Source: DAHUYF01 sp963789275 (GTDB lineage Bacteria; Pseudomonadota; Alphaproteobacteria; ATCC43930; CGMCC-115725). Taken from it: a stretch of DNA of 64,000 nucleotides. Positions 47,599 to 55,993 of the stretch are shown here, piece after piece. Positions within the stretch are counted from its first letter, which is position 1; each line of letters begins with the position of its first letter. Where the stretch lies: the NCBI GenBank assembly GCA_963789275.1, contig CAWBKF010000032.1:62001-126000 (forward strand). Direction: 5' to 3'. A program made the position numbers and the translations under genes. The notes beneath the pieces were generated by a model. The model was not told where the DNA came from. It saw only the letters and a program-made list of their open reading frames with translations, and did no database searches.

Positions 47599-48351
47599 TC
47601 AGGCGGCGCCGCGCCGCGCGGTCTGCCGGGCGGTCTCGATCGAGAAGCCGGCGGCTTTGGCATCGCGATAGAACATCTCGACCGTTTCCAGCGAATAGGC
47701 ATCGAGATCCTTGCCGACCAGCGCCAGCTTCGCCAGCACGTCATTGGTGACGGTGATGATGTGGCAGCCGATGGCATCGGCCTGGAAGATGTTGAGCAGC
47801 TCGCGCGGACTGGCCCAGATGAGCTCGGCGCGCGGGCGCTGCTCCAGCAGCTTCACCGCCGCGGTCATGAGCGGGACGGGGTCGCGTCCGGTGTCGGCGA
47901 TGCGGCCGGCGAATACCGAGACGATGGCGGGTGTCTCGGGCGCGAGGCGATCGGCGACGCGGCGCACCTGCTCCAGCGTCATGACGGCGGTCACATTGAC
48001 CGCCACCCCGGCGCGCGACAGGCTCTCGATGACGGGCCCGGTGAACTCGCCGCGGGTATTGGTCACCGGAATCTTGACGTTGACGTTCTTTCCCCAGGAG
48101 GCGATGACTTTCGCCTGCACCGCCATCTCTGGCAGATCGTCCGCGAATACTTCAAAAGAGATCGGACGATCAGGGATCGCCGCAAGCACTTTTCGCGCGA
48201 AGGCCTCGTAATCGGTCACGCCGGCTTTGCGCATCAGCGTCGGATTGGTGGTGAATCCCTTGATCAAGGGGTTGGCATACATGCGCAAGATGCCGTCGTA
48301 ATCGGCACCGTCGGCGAAAATCTTGACGCGAAGCTGATCCGCCATACCCAT
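47599..48351 (-). CDS. Transaldolase of the small (TalC/FSA-like) family
   Basis: This 250-residue TIM-barrel protein has KGFTTNPTLMRKAGV, the Schiff-base lysine in VNVKIPVTNT and the phosphate-site region VSVFAGRIADTGRDP. Enzymes of this size class transfer dihydroxyacetone units or form fructose 6-phosphate. With a transketolase it can supply sedoheptulose 7-phosphate, the entry point of heptose synthesis. It sits between GmhB-like and epimerase genes, which supports a dedicated role. The ATG at 48351 has GGGGGAAG upstream. A tandem direct repeat and a promoter-like pair lie just before the gene. Confidence 0.85.
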   Translation of the reverse strand: MGMADQLRVKIFADGADYDGILRMYANPLIKGFTTNPTLMRKAGVTDYEAFARKVLAAIPDRPISFEVFADDLPEMAVQAKVIASWGKNVNVKIPVTNTRGEFTGPVIESLSRAGVAVNVTAVMTLEQVRRVADRLAPETPAIVSVFAGRIADTGRDPVPLMTAAVKLLEQRPRAELIWASPRELLNIFQADAIGCHIITVTNDVLAKLALVGKDLDAYSLETVEMFYRDAKAAGFSIETARQTARRGAA

Positions 48352-48383
48352 AATCGCTTCCCCCAAACCCCCACGAATAGATC

Positions 48384-48422
48384 GTATACCAGTCAAGGTT
48401 AACGGACTGTATACCAGTCAAG
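48384..48422 (-). repeat. Tandem direct repeat GTATACCAGTCAAG, two copies
   Basis: Identical 14-base units stand at 48384-48397 and 48409-48422, 25 bases apart start to start. Read toward the transaldolase gene each is CTTGACTGGTATAC, containing TTGACT and an extended -10-like TGGTATAC. They may be operator half-sites or a duplicated promoter element. Confidence 0.8.
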
Positions 48423-48436
48423 CCTTGTCCAAGCAA
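48408..48436 (-). promoter_or_regulatory. Candidate promoter of the transaldolase-epimerase-HldE group
   Basis: On the minus strand TTGCTT (48436-48431) and TATACA (48413-48408) are 17 bases apart, and the -10 is extended by TGG. The -10 lies inside the upstream copy of the direct repeat. The transaldolase start follows 56 bases downstream. Confidence 0.45.
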
Positions 48437-48456
48437 CAAGCCAGGGTGCTGCAAGT

Positions 48457-49002
48457 TCAGTCCGCACCAAGGATGATCGCGGTTGCCTCGGTCAGGGAAC
48501 GGACGGTGTGGTTCGCGTCCTCCGGACGGCCCTCGCGATAGCCGAGGTCGATGAAGATGGTCGTGCATCCCATCGCCCGGCCGGCCGCCACGTCGCTGTC
48601 GCGGTCGCCGATCATGATGCTGCGCGTGCAGTCGATCCCCAGCCGCGCGGCAGCGCGCCGGAGCATGCCCGGCAGGGGCTTGCGGCAGTCGCAGCCATCC
48701 GCTTGCCGGTGGTAGCAGACCTCGATCGCGTCGATCGGCAGCGCCGCGGCGAGCCGGCGGTGCATCTCCTCGACCACCTCGCGATCGACGAGCCCGTTGC
48801 CGACATCCGGCTGGTTGGTGACGACGATCAGGCGGAAGCCGGCGGCCTTGAGGCGCGCCAGGCATGCCGCGGCGTCGTCGTAGAGGCGGAAATCATCGAG
48901 GCGCCGAGGCGCAAAGGATCTTCCGTCGCGAAATTCCGGAATGCTCAGGACACCGTCTCGATCGAGGAAAACGGCGCGAGTGCCGGTCGCCCCAGCTACC
49001 AT
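48457..49002 (-). CDS. gmhB: D-glycero-manno-heptose 1,7-bisphosphate phosphatase
   Basis: This 181-residue HAD-family phosphatase has the normal GmhB length. Motif I is AVFLDRDGVLS, motif II falls in LIVVTNQPDVGNG, the zinc-binding set is CYHRQADGCDCRKPLPGML and the final motif is SIMIGDRDSDVAAGRAMG. It removes the C7 phosphate so that the C1 phosphate can be nucleotide-activated. Its ATG overlaps the stop of the GmhA-like gene by seven bases. The zinc ligands separate it from other HAD sugar phosphatases. Confidence 0.88.
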   Translation of the reverse strand: MVAGATGTRAVFLDRDGVLSIPEFRDGRSFAPRRLDDFRLYDDAAACLARLKAAGFRLIVVTNQPDVGNGLVDREVVEEMHRRLAAALPIDAIEVCYHRQADGCDCRKPLPGMLRRAAARLGIDCTRSIMIGDRDSDVAAGRAMGCTTIFIDLGYREGRPEDANHTVRSLTEATAIILGAD

Positions 49003-49583
49003 TTCGTGCTGCGCGACTGCAGTACCGGATGCGACACCAGGCAATGCCACACCACGCCCTGCATGCCCTCGGAAAGCGGCGTGATCCGGTCGGGATTGAC
49101 CGCCGGAATGACGACCACGGCATCGCCTTGCTGCGCGGTGTAGCCGGTGCTGCGCCCGACAATGCCGAACACCTTGGCGCCGCGCTCCTTCGCCAGGTCG
49201 ATGGCGCGCACGAGGTTGACGCTGATGTTGCGCTCGGCGTCGCCGCCGCCGACGGAAAAGATCAGCAGCGCGTCCTTGTCGTTGAGCCGGCTCACCTCGA
49301 GCCAGCCGGTGAACACCGTCTCCCAGCCCTCGTCATTGGTCCGCGCGGTGAGTTCCGACACATTGTCGATCGGCGTATAGGCCTCGATACCGCACAGCTT
49401 GCGGAAGTCATTGACGGCGTGGCTGCAATTTCCCGCACTGCCGCCGACGCCGAGCAGGAAGAGCCGTCCGCGGCGCTCGCGCAACTCGGCGAGGCTCTGC
49501 GCGATCCGCTCGATCGCGGCGATGTCGATCGCCGCGACAATCGCCTGGATCTCCGAAAAAAACTGCCTTGCGTGATCACTCAT
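48996..49583 (-). CDS. gmhA: SIS-domain isomerase, GmhA-like
   Basis: This 195-residue SIS protein has the length of sedoheptulose-7-phosphate isomerase. The phosphate loop is LFLLGVGGSAGNCSHAVNDF, and ALLIFSVGGGDAERNISVNL and AKVFGIVGRSTGYTA follow. It is a divergent GmhA: the usual GNGGSAADAQH reads GVGGSAGNCSH. That suggests a specialised heptose or a related ketose phosphate. It leads the tightly overlapped gmhA-gmhB group. Function is inferred from fold and neighbours. Confidence 0.75.
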   Translation of the reverse strand: MSDHARQFFSEIQAIVAAIDIAAIERIAQSLAELRERRGRLFLLGVGGSAGNCSHAVNDFRKLCGIEAYTPIDNVSELTARTNDEGWETVFTGWLEVSRLNDKDALLIFSVGGGDAERNISVNLVRAIDLAKERGAKVFGIVGRSTGYTAQQGDAVVVIPAVNPDRITPLSEGMQGVVWHCLVSHPVLQSRSTKW

Positions 49584-49724
49584 GCCGACGCCCGTTGTGG
49601 AGCCGCGACGAGCAAGCTGAATACCGTATGCATGACAGATTTGCAACGCTGCGGGCAGCGCCGGCCGGTCGGCAAAGCGACTCCATCGCGATGCCGCAGG
49701 GCGGCGGCGCCGATCGAACTCGGT

Positions 49725-50854
49725 CTACCGCCGATGCCCAAGCGGCTGGTATCGGGTGCCGACGAGCATTCCCAAGGGCAGCAAAGCCGCGATGAAGGCG
49801 ACATAGACCATGCAGGCTGCGGCCAGGACGAGGCGCCGCAATCGCCGCCCCCAGCTCCGGCGCGGTGGCGATTGCGCTACGTCCGCGGCGCCAGGCCGGC
49901 GGGTCTTCGGAAGCGCCGACGACCGACGTGAAGTCGACGAGTTCGAGCCGCGTTCCGGGAAAAGCGGTGGCGGCTTCGACAGCCGGCGCCCGCTTGATCG
50001 ACGGTCAGGTCGGCATGACACACCGGGCACACCGGCAACGGCGCTTGCGCGCTGGCGGCAGGCTTGGCGCCCGGCTTGCGCAAGCGGAATTTGACCCGGT
50101 CGCACAGCAGGAGGCCGATGACGGGGATCACTCGCAACGGCTCGAGCGCGCGGCTGCAAACCGGCATCCATGAGGCCGGCGCGACATAGGCGAGAAACTC
50201 GAGCGCCGCGCCGTCGTAAAGCTGGCGCTCGACGACAAAGTCGGTGCGGGCAAATTCGCGCCGCCAGAACGAGACCGGACGCGTGTGGTCGGCGCCGATC
50301 GGCGCCCCGCGCCTGCCGAACAGGCGCATGAGACGCTGGCGCAGATGCTCGACCCACAGGCTCGTGCCGTTGGGCGTGGCGATGAGGCAAAAGCCGCCGG
50401 GTTTCAGCACGCGAAAGAACTCGCGCAGAACGATCGCGGGGTCCTCGACATGCTCGATGACTTCATGGGAGGTGATCGCGTCGAAGGCATCGGCGGTGAA
50501 AGGGAGGGTCTCGAGCGCCGCTTGGTAGAAGTTGACGCGTTGCGCTTCGCGATCCGCCACCGCCCCGGCAAGAACGACCGAGGAAATGTCGATGCCGTGC
50601 AGCCGTATCCCCGGCGCGAGCCGCGCGAGATTGCGCGTTTCGATGCCGGTGCCACAGCCGGCATCGAGAAGATCGCCCGCCATCTGCGCGGGATCGTCAA
50701 GCAGCGCATAGAAATCAGCGCGAATGAGGTCGGCCAGGCCGCACTCCCACAAGATGCGCAGATTGTCCGCATGGGCGTCGTGCTGGTCGCGGTGCAGTGC
50801 CTCGCTGGCCGCGCGATAGGCGGAGGTCTTGCCCGTGACGATGTGATCCGACAT
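49725..50854 (-). CDS. SAM methyltransferase with zinc-ribbon-like and membrane tail, frameshifted
   Basis: The first 250 residues are a class I methyltransferase: DLLDAGCGTGIETRNLARL, then RLHGIDISSVVLAGA and FDAITSHEVIEHVEDPAIVL. A short segment CPVCHADLTV resembles a zinc-binding Trm112-like start. The frame then breaks near 49980-49900. A downstream frame ends with a clear membrane helix (RLVLAAACMVYVAFIAALLP) and a stop at 49725. The methyltransferase frame alone would stop at 49877. Whether the tail belongs to it is uncertain, but the gene-sized stretch on one strand with no other candidate supports it. The substrate is unknown. Confidence 0.65.
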
Positions 50855-50965
50855 CAGCCTTCAGCCAATTCAGTTGCCGCGGCTCGCAGCGGAGCGCCCG
50901 AGGACGCCGCGAACTATAGCATCTTTCAGTCCGTCCCGTATAATCCGCCGGCGCACAGGGCCGGA

Positions 50966-52255
50966 ATGGTGATGGGCACAGTCATAGGCATCGCCGGGAT
51001 GACGCATCTCGGGATCAACACCGCGGTGGCCACCGCCGCGCGCGGATTTTCCGTGCTCGGCTACGATGCTGATGCGGCCCTCGTCGAGCAGTTGCGCGCG
51101 CATCAGATGCCGGTGATCGAGCCGCAGCTTGACGAGCTGCTTGCCGCCCATGCGGAGCGCGTCGACTTCACCGCCGAGGCCGGCGAGCTGCGCCGCTGCG
51201 ACATCGTCTACATCGCTGCCGATGTGCCGACCGACGATCACGGCACCAGCGATCTCACCTCGATCAGGGCCTTGATCGACCGGGTGAGCCGGGCGCTGCG
51301 CCAGGATGCGCTGCTGGTGATCCTTTGCCAGGTCCCGCCGGGATTCACGCGCGGTATCGGCACGGTCCCGCCGGAGAGATTGTTCTATCAGGTCGAGACG
51401 CTGATCTTCGGGCGCGCGGTCGAGCGTGCGTTGCATCCCGAGCGTTTCATCATCGGCTGCGCGGAACCGGCGCGGCCGCTGCCGGTTCCCTATCGCGCGC
51501 TGCTCGAGGCTTTCGGCTGCCCGGTGCTGCCGATGCGCTATGAAAGCGCCGAGCTCGCCAAGATCAGCATCAATTTTTTCCTGGTGTCGTCGGTGACGAC
51601 GGCCAACGTCCTTGCCGAGGTAAGCGAGACGATCGGGGCTGATTGGAGCGAGATCGTCCCGGCGCTGCGGCTCGACAAGCGCATCGGGCCGCACGCTTAT
51701 CTCAGCCCCGGCCTTGGCATCAGCGGCGGCAATCTGGAGCGCGACCTGCGCACGGTGCTGCGGATCGCCGAGGGGAAGCCGGTCGACGTCGGGGTGGTGC
51801 AGGCCTGGATCGCGAATTCCCAGTATCGCAAGGAATGGTGCTGGCGCGTGCTGCGCGATCGCGTGCTGTCGAAGCAGCCCTCGGCGCGTATCGCCGTGCT
51901 CGGCCTGGCCTATAAGGAGAACACCCATTCGACCAAGAATTCGCCGGCGCTGGCGCTGCTGAGCCATCTCGAAGGTCATGATGTCAGGGTCCACGACCCC
52001 GTGGTGCCGGCCTCGATCGTCGCCTTCGCCACCGGCTGCTCCGATCCGCTCTCTTGCGCCACGGGCGCCGACGCGCTGGTGCTCGCGACGCCATGGCCGG
52101 AATACCGGGATATCGGGCTTGGGGATTTGGCGCGGGTCATGGCCGGCCGCGTCCTAATCGATCCCTACCGGCTGATTGACGGCCGGAAGGCCTCGGCCGC
52201 GGGCTTCGAGTATCACGCGCTCGGCGCGCCTGCCTTGTCCTCCGGGAGGGAATGA
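50966..52255 (+). CDS. UDP-glucose/GDP-mannose dehydrogenase family protein lacking the catalytic cysteine
   Basis: This 429-residue protein has all three domains of the family: an N-terminal Rossmann (VIGIAGMTHLGINTAVA), the central helix with Lys199 and Asn203 kept (ESAELAKISINFFL), and a C-terminal Rossmann (IAVLGLAYKENTHSTKNSP). The active-site loop, normally GGSCFPKD, reads SGGNLERD, so the thiol nucleophile is Asn256 and the following Lys is Arg259. Without the cysteine the usual two-step oxidation to a uronic acid is not expected. It may stop at an aldehyde, act as an epimerase-like enzyme, or be structural. Its stop overlaps the next start by four bases. Confidence 0.8.
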   Translation: MVMGTVIGIAGMTHLGINTAVATAARGFSVLGYDADAALVEQLRAHQMPVIEPQLDELLAAHAERVDFTAEAGELRRCDIVYIAADVPTDDHGTSDLTSIRALIDRVSRALRQDALLVILCQVPPGFTRGIGTVPPERLFYQVETLIFGRAVERALHPERFIIGCAEPARPLPVPYRALLEAFGCPVLPMRYESAELAKISINFFLVSSVTTANVLAEVSETIGADWSEIVPALRLDKRIGPHAYLSPGLGISGGNLERDLRTVLRIAEGKPVDVGVVQAWIANSQYRKEWCWRVLRDRVLSKQPSARIAVLGLAYKENTHSTKNSPALALLSHLEGHDVRVHDPVVPASIVAFATGCSDPLSCATGADALVLATPWPEYRDIGLGDLARVMAGRVLIDPYRLIDGRKASAAGFEYHALGAPALSSGRE

Positions 52256-53187
52256 CCACCGTGTTGCAGCATCTGAATGACGCGCCGTTGCCGCCCAAGC
52301 GGGTGGTTGTGATGGGGGCGCATGGCTTTGTCGGCAATGCCATCGCGGCGCGGCTGGAAAGGGATGGCGTGCCGGTCTTGCGCCTCGGGCGCGGCGACGT
52401 CGATCTCCTGGCCGCCGATGCGGCCGACCGGCTTGGCGGGCGGCTGCGCGACGGTGACGTGCTGGTCGCGGTCTCGGCGCTGGCGCCCTGCAAGAACGCC
52501 AAGATGCTGCGCGACAACATGATCATGGCGGCAGCGCTCGTCGCGGCCGCCGGCGCCGTGCCGCTGGCGCAGGTGATCAATGTCAGCTCGGACGCCGTCT
52601 ACGCCGATGCCGACGCGCCGTTGACGGAAGCGTCGGCCATGGCGCCGCAATCGCTTCACGGCGTCATGCATCTGGCGCGCGAGCTCATGTTCAAGGCGGA
52701 GGTGACCGTTCCCTTGGTGATGTTGCGGCCGAGCCTGATCTATGGCTTCGCCGACCCGCATAATGGATACGGCCCCAACCGCTTCCGCCGCCTGGCGAAC
52801 AAGGGCGAGCCGATCGTGCTCTTCGGCCATGGCGAGGAGCGCCGTGACCACGTGCTGATCGACGATGTCGCGGAGCTGGCCGCGCGCGTGATCTACCGCC
52901 GCTCGACGGGCGCGCTCAACATCGCCACCGGCGCGGTGGCAAGCTTCTCGGCGATTGCCGAGACGGTGCTGCAGCTCGCGGGCAAGACGGTTGAGGTGAA
53001 GCAGCTGCCGCGTGTCGGCCCGATGCCGCATGGCGGGTATCGGCCCTTCGACGTGACCGCCTGCACGCTCGCCTTCCCGGATTTCTCGTTCGTGCCGCTC
53101 GCCGAGGGGCTGGCCAAGGCGCAGCGGGAAGAGGCGGCGCGCCTCTCCGCGCGAGGATGCGCGTGTGCAATCGCGCATCGGTGTTGA
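52252..53187 (+). CDS. Epimerase-like SDR lacking the Tyr-Lys pair
   Basis: This 311-residue Rossmann protein has VVVMGAHGFVGNAIAARL, NVSSDAVYADADAPLTEAS and RRDHVLIDDVAELAARVIY, all typical of nucleotide-sugar epimerases. The active-site Y-x3-K is replaced: SLHGVMHLAREL puts His136 and His140 at the Tyr and Lys positions. Chemistry by the standard SDR route is therefore doubtful. It overlaps the cysteine-less dehydrogenase gene by ATGA, so the two may act as a pair. The last 15 residues (RGCACAIAHRC) are Cys-rich and may be an artefact of a shifted end. Confidence 0.75.
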   Translation: MTTVLQHLNDAPLPPKRVVVMGAHGFVGNAIAARLERDGVPVLRLGRGDVDLLAADAADRLGGRLRDGDVLVAVSALAPCKNAKMLRDNMIMAAALVAAAGAVPLAQVINVSSDAVYADADAPLTEASAMAPQSLHGVMHLARELMFKAEVTVPLVMLRPSLIYGFADPHNGYGPNRFRRLANKGEPIVLFGHGEERRDHVLIDDVAELAARVIYRRSTGALNIATGAVASFSAIAETVLQLAGKTVEVKQLPRVGPMPHGGYRPFDVTACTLAFPDFSFVPLAEGLAKAQREEAARLSARGCACAIAHRC

Positions 53188-53230
53188 ACGATGATGACTC
53201 AAGATTTCTCCGAAGCAGCCCGTGTGGTCG

Positions 53231-53671
53231 ATGCCACTCCTGTTGCGATTGCTTCTCTGCCTGCTGGTGCTGCCGGTAAGTTCCTGCGACGCCGCCTCGG
53301 TGTGGTTGTCGGGCGTCGATCGCGAGACCTACGTGTGGCAGCCGATTTCGAGGGGTGCGGCCAAGGAAGTTGAGGCCAACGGAGCGAAGACCAGGGGAGC
53401 GAAGTCCAAGGAAGCCAAGGCCAACGATAAGACCGTCCAGGAAATCAGCGCCGAAGAGATGAGTGAGGCGAAGGCTGAAGAGACCAAGGCGGAGAACACC
53501 ATGGCAGAGCACCTCAACGAGTGCGAAGCGCCGGGCAGCCAACCTGCGCAAGCCATGATGGACGGCCCGAAGATAACCATCGCCAGGTCGGAGGACTCCG
53601 CCGTGGTCGCCGCCTGCATGGCCGCCAAGGGATATGAGAAGGTCTATTCCTCGCGCAACAGCTGGCTCTAG
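53231..53671 (+). CDS. Exported Glu/Lys/Ala-rich protein of unknown function
   Basis: This 146-residue protein begins with a signal-like stretch (PLLLRLLLCLLVLPVSSCDA); the Cys near the end of it could be a lipobox cysteine, though the context VSSC is not ideal. A charged, low-complexity middle section follows, with repeated AK/EAK/EEMSEAKAEE units likely to be helical. It ends with a small conserved-looking motif ACMAAKGYEKVYSSRN. I recognise no family. It marks the change from the sugar locus to the ordinary chromosome. Confidence 0.55.
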   Translation: MPLLLRLLLCLLVLPVSSCDAASVWLSGVDRETYVWQPISRGAAKEVEANGAKTRGAKSKEAKANDKTVQEISAEEMSEAKAEETKAENTMAEHLNECEAPGSQPAQAMMDGPKITIARSEDSAVVAACMAAKGYEKVYSSRNSWL

Positions 53672-53780
53672 GGCGCGGGGTTGCGGCACACTCCCCGATG
53701 GTGGCGCGGCTCGATCGGACGTTGCTCGGCGGCCTCGAGCGTGACTACCGGCGGCCGGCGCGGCAGGCCATAGTCGCAGC

Positions 53781-55112
53781 ATGACCGCGCCTGTCTCGTG
53801 GCTTTGGGCGGTGCCGTTTCTCGGCCTGCTGCTCACCATCGCCTGCGCGCCGCTGCTGGCGCCGCCGCTGTGGCATCGTCATTATCCCTGGTGGGCGGCG
53901 TTGTGGTCGCTGGCCTATATCGTGCCGGCGGCGGGCGTCGATGGGCCGGGAGTGGTGCTGGAGGCGGTGCTGGAGACGGTGCTGCTGCACTATCTCCCCT
54001 TCCTGCTGCTGCTGGGCGCGCTCTTCGTCGTCGCCGGCGGCCTGCGCGTCACCGGCACGCCGCGCGGCGGGCCGCTCGTCAACACGACGCTGCTGGCGCT
54101 CGGCGCGGTGCTGGCAAGCTTCATCGGCACCACCGGCGCCGCCTTGCTGACGCTGCGGCCGCTGGTGCGCGCCAACCGGCACCGCCGACTCAACCGGCAC
54201 GTCTTCGTCTTCCTCATCCTGCTGGTCGCCAATGTCGCCGGCGCGCTGACGCCGCTCGGCGATCCCCCGATCTTCCTGGGATTTCTCGTCGGCGTGCCGT
54301 TCTTCTGGCCGCTCACCCACCTCTGGGGCCCCACATTGCTCGTGGCCGGGGGGCTGCTGGCGAGCTTCTATGCGCTCGACCGCTACCTCTTTCGGCGGCA
54401 CCGCGGCAGCGACCCGGCGCTGCTGCCGGAGATCGAGAAGCTCGGCCTCGAAGGCGGCGTCAACCTGGCGCTGCTGGGGTTGATCATCGTCGCAGTGCTG
54501 TTGCGCGCCTTCTGGCATCCGGCGGCGGCGCTGCCGCTGCCCGGCTCGCGCTGGGATGCCGCCGACCTCGCCGCCGATGCGCTGCTGCTCGCCGCAGCCT
54601 TGCTGTCGCTGTTGCTGACGCCGCGGCAGACCCGGCGGCGCAACGATTTCGCCTGGGCGCCGATGAACGAGGTGGCGATCCTGTTTGCCGCCATCTTCAT
54701 CACCATCCTGCCTGTGATGGCGATGATCGCGGCGGGGCCTACCGGTCCGGCGGCGGCGCTGTTCGACCGGCTCCTCAGCGACGGCGCGCCGGTCGACAGC
54801 CGGTTCTACTGGGCGACCGGCCTGCTCTCCGCCATGCTCGACAATGCGCCGACATACCTCGTCTTCTTCGGCTTCGCCGGCGATGATGCGGCGCGTCTCA
54901 CCGCGGCGCTGCCGCGCACGCTGGCTTCGATCTCTACGGCGGCGACGTTCTTCGGCGCGCTCACCTATCTCGGCAACGCCCCCAACCTGCTGGTGAAGCG
55001 CCTGGCCGAGCAGCAGGGCGTCGCGATGCCGAATTTCTTCGGCTATATCGGCTGGGCGGTGCTCTGCCTTCTGCCCTGGCTGCTGCTCGTCCAGGTGATC
55101 TTTTTCGCCTGA
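53781..55112 (+). CDS. Sodium:proton antiporter-like membrane protein (CitMHS_2 type)
   Basis: This 443-residue protein has about eleven membrane segments. The ion-site-like loops ASFIGTTGAALLTLRPLV and NVAGALTPLGDPPIFLGFLV, then SAMLDNAPTYLVFFGFAG and GALTYLGNAPNLLVKRLAE, are the internally repeated motifs of the ion transporter superfamily. Members exchange sodium for protons or carry organic acids. It is intact, with ordinary codon use. The neighbour on the minus strand ends one base after its stop. Confidence 0.85.
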   Translation: MTAPVSWLWAVPFLGLLLTIACAPLLAPPLWHRHYPWWAALWSLAYIVPAAGVDGPGVVLEAVLETVLLHYLPFLLLLGALFVVAGGLRVTGTPRGGPLVNTTLLALGAVLASFIGTTGAALLTLRPLVRANRHRRLNRHVFVFLILLVANVAGALTPLGDPPIFLGFLVGVPFFWPLTHLWGPTLLVAGGLLASFYALDRYLFRRHRGSDPALLPEIEKLGLEGGVNLALLGLIIVAVLLRAFWHPAAALPLPGSRWDAADLAADALLLAAALLSLLLTPRQTRRRNDFAWAPMNEVAILFAAIFITILPVMAMIAAGPTGPAAALFDRLLSDGAPVDSRFYWATGLLSAMLDNAPTYLVFFGFAGDDAARLTAALPRTLASISTAATFFGALTYLGNAPNLLVKRLAEQQGVAMPNFFGYIGWAVLCLLPWLLLVQVIFFA

Positions 55113-55856
55113 TCACCAGAGGCCGGGGATGAGGCGGGCGGTGCGGCGCGCGTAATCGGCGTAATCGGCGAAGGCCGTGCGCAGCACCCGCTCCTCATTG
55201 CCGAGGCGCACCAGCTGCACGGCGAGATGGGTGAGGAACAGCAGCGCCGCCTGCCAGCTCCAATACGGCAGGAAGATGCCGATGATGGCGATCTCCTCGG
55301 CGAGATAGAGCGGATGGCGGACGAAGCGGTAGGGGCCGGCGGTGACCAGCCGGCGCGCCTCGGACATGATGCTGAAGGAGCGGCCGAGGCGGTTGAGCAC
55401 GAACAGCGCGAGGCCGTTGCCGATGAAGGCGAGGCCGGCCGAGAGGAGCAGCAGCCCGGTCGGCGCGGGATCGAGCCGCGGCAGGAACGGCAGGGCGAAG
55501 AGCAGGGTCGCGGCGAGAAAGGCGATGAGCCGCGGCGTCAGCCCCCGCGCCTTCGCCACCGGCCGCGAGCGGACAAGGGTGAGCCAGGCGGCGATGACGA
55601 AGAACGCCAGGGTCAAGAGCCGCGACAGCATGTCGGCGGTCTCGGCGAGCGTGAGCGAGCCGGGCGCTCCCAGATCGAACTTGCCGGCGCTTTTGAAGAG
55701 GCCGATGGCAAGGCTTGCCGAGAGCAGCAGGAACCACAGCGTGACCGCCCGGTGCGCCACCCATTCGGCGATGGGCATGCCCTGGAGTGCGCGCCGCAGC
55801 CGGTCGTCGATCACCGGCGCGGCCTCGTCCAGGATGGCGGGCGGTCTCTCCGACAT
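55113..55856 (-). CDS. Isoprenylcysteine methyltransferase-like membrane protein
   Basis: This 247-residue protein has five or six membrane helices and the ICMT/PEMT end motif GPYRFVRHPLYLAEEIAIIG with NEERVLRTAFADYADYARR. These residues bind SAM and the lipid substrate in the family. The substrate in bacteria is unknown. GGAGGAG lies eight bases before the ATG at 55856, which decides the start over a longer option. Convergent with the antiporter gene. Confidence 0.85.
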   Translation of the reverse strand: MSERPPAILDEAAPVIDDRLRRALQGMPIAEWVAHRAVTLWFLLLSASLAIGLFKSAGKFDLGAPGSLTLAETADMLSRLLTLAFFVIAAWLTLVRSRPVAKARGLTPRLIAFLAATLLFALPFLPRLDPAPTGLLLLSAGLAFIGNGLALFVLNRLGRSFSIMSEARRLVTAGPYRFVRHPLYLAEEIAIIGIFLPYWSWQAALLFLTHLAVQLVRLGNEERVLRTAFADYADYARRTARLIPGLW

Positions 55857-55993
55857 GCCTCGATCTCCTCCGGCAGGCAGCGCGTGATTGGGAACGCGCA
55901 CCATGCTTCAGTAACGCCGCAGCATTGTCAAAAGACATCGCAGCAAACCCGCGAAGTATTTTACCAATTACTGAAGAATTGATTGACGAACAC

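Noticed and set aside
46636..48402. Open frame of 588 codons on the plus strand
   Set aside because: Antisense to the transaldolase and an epimerase; a shadow frame.
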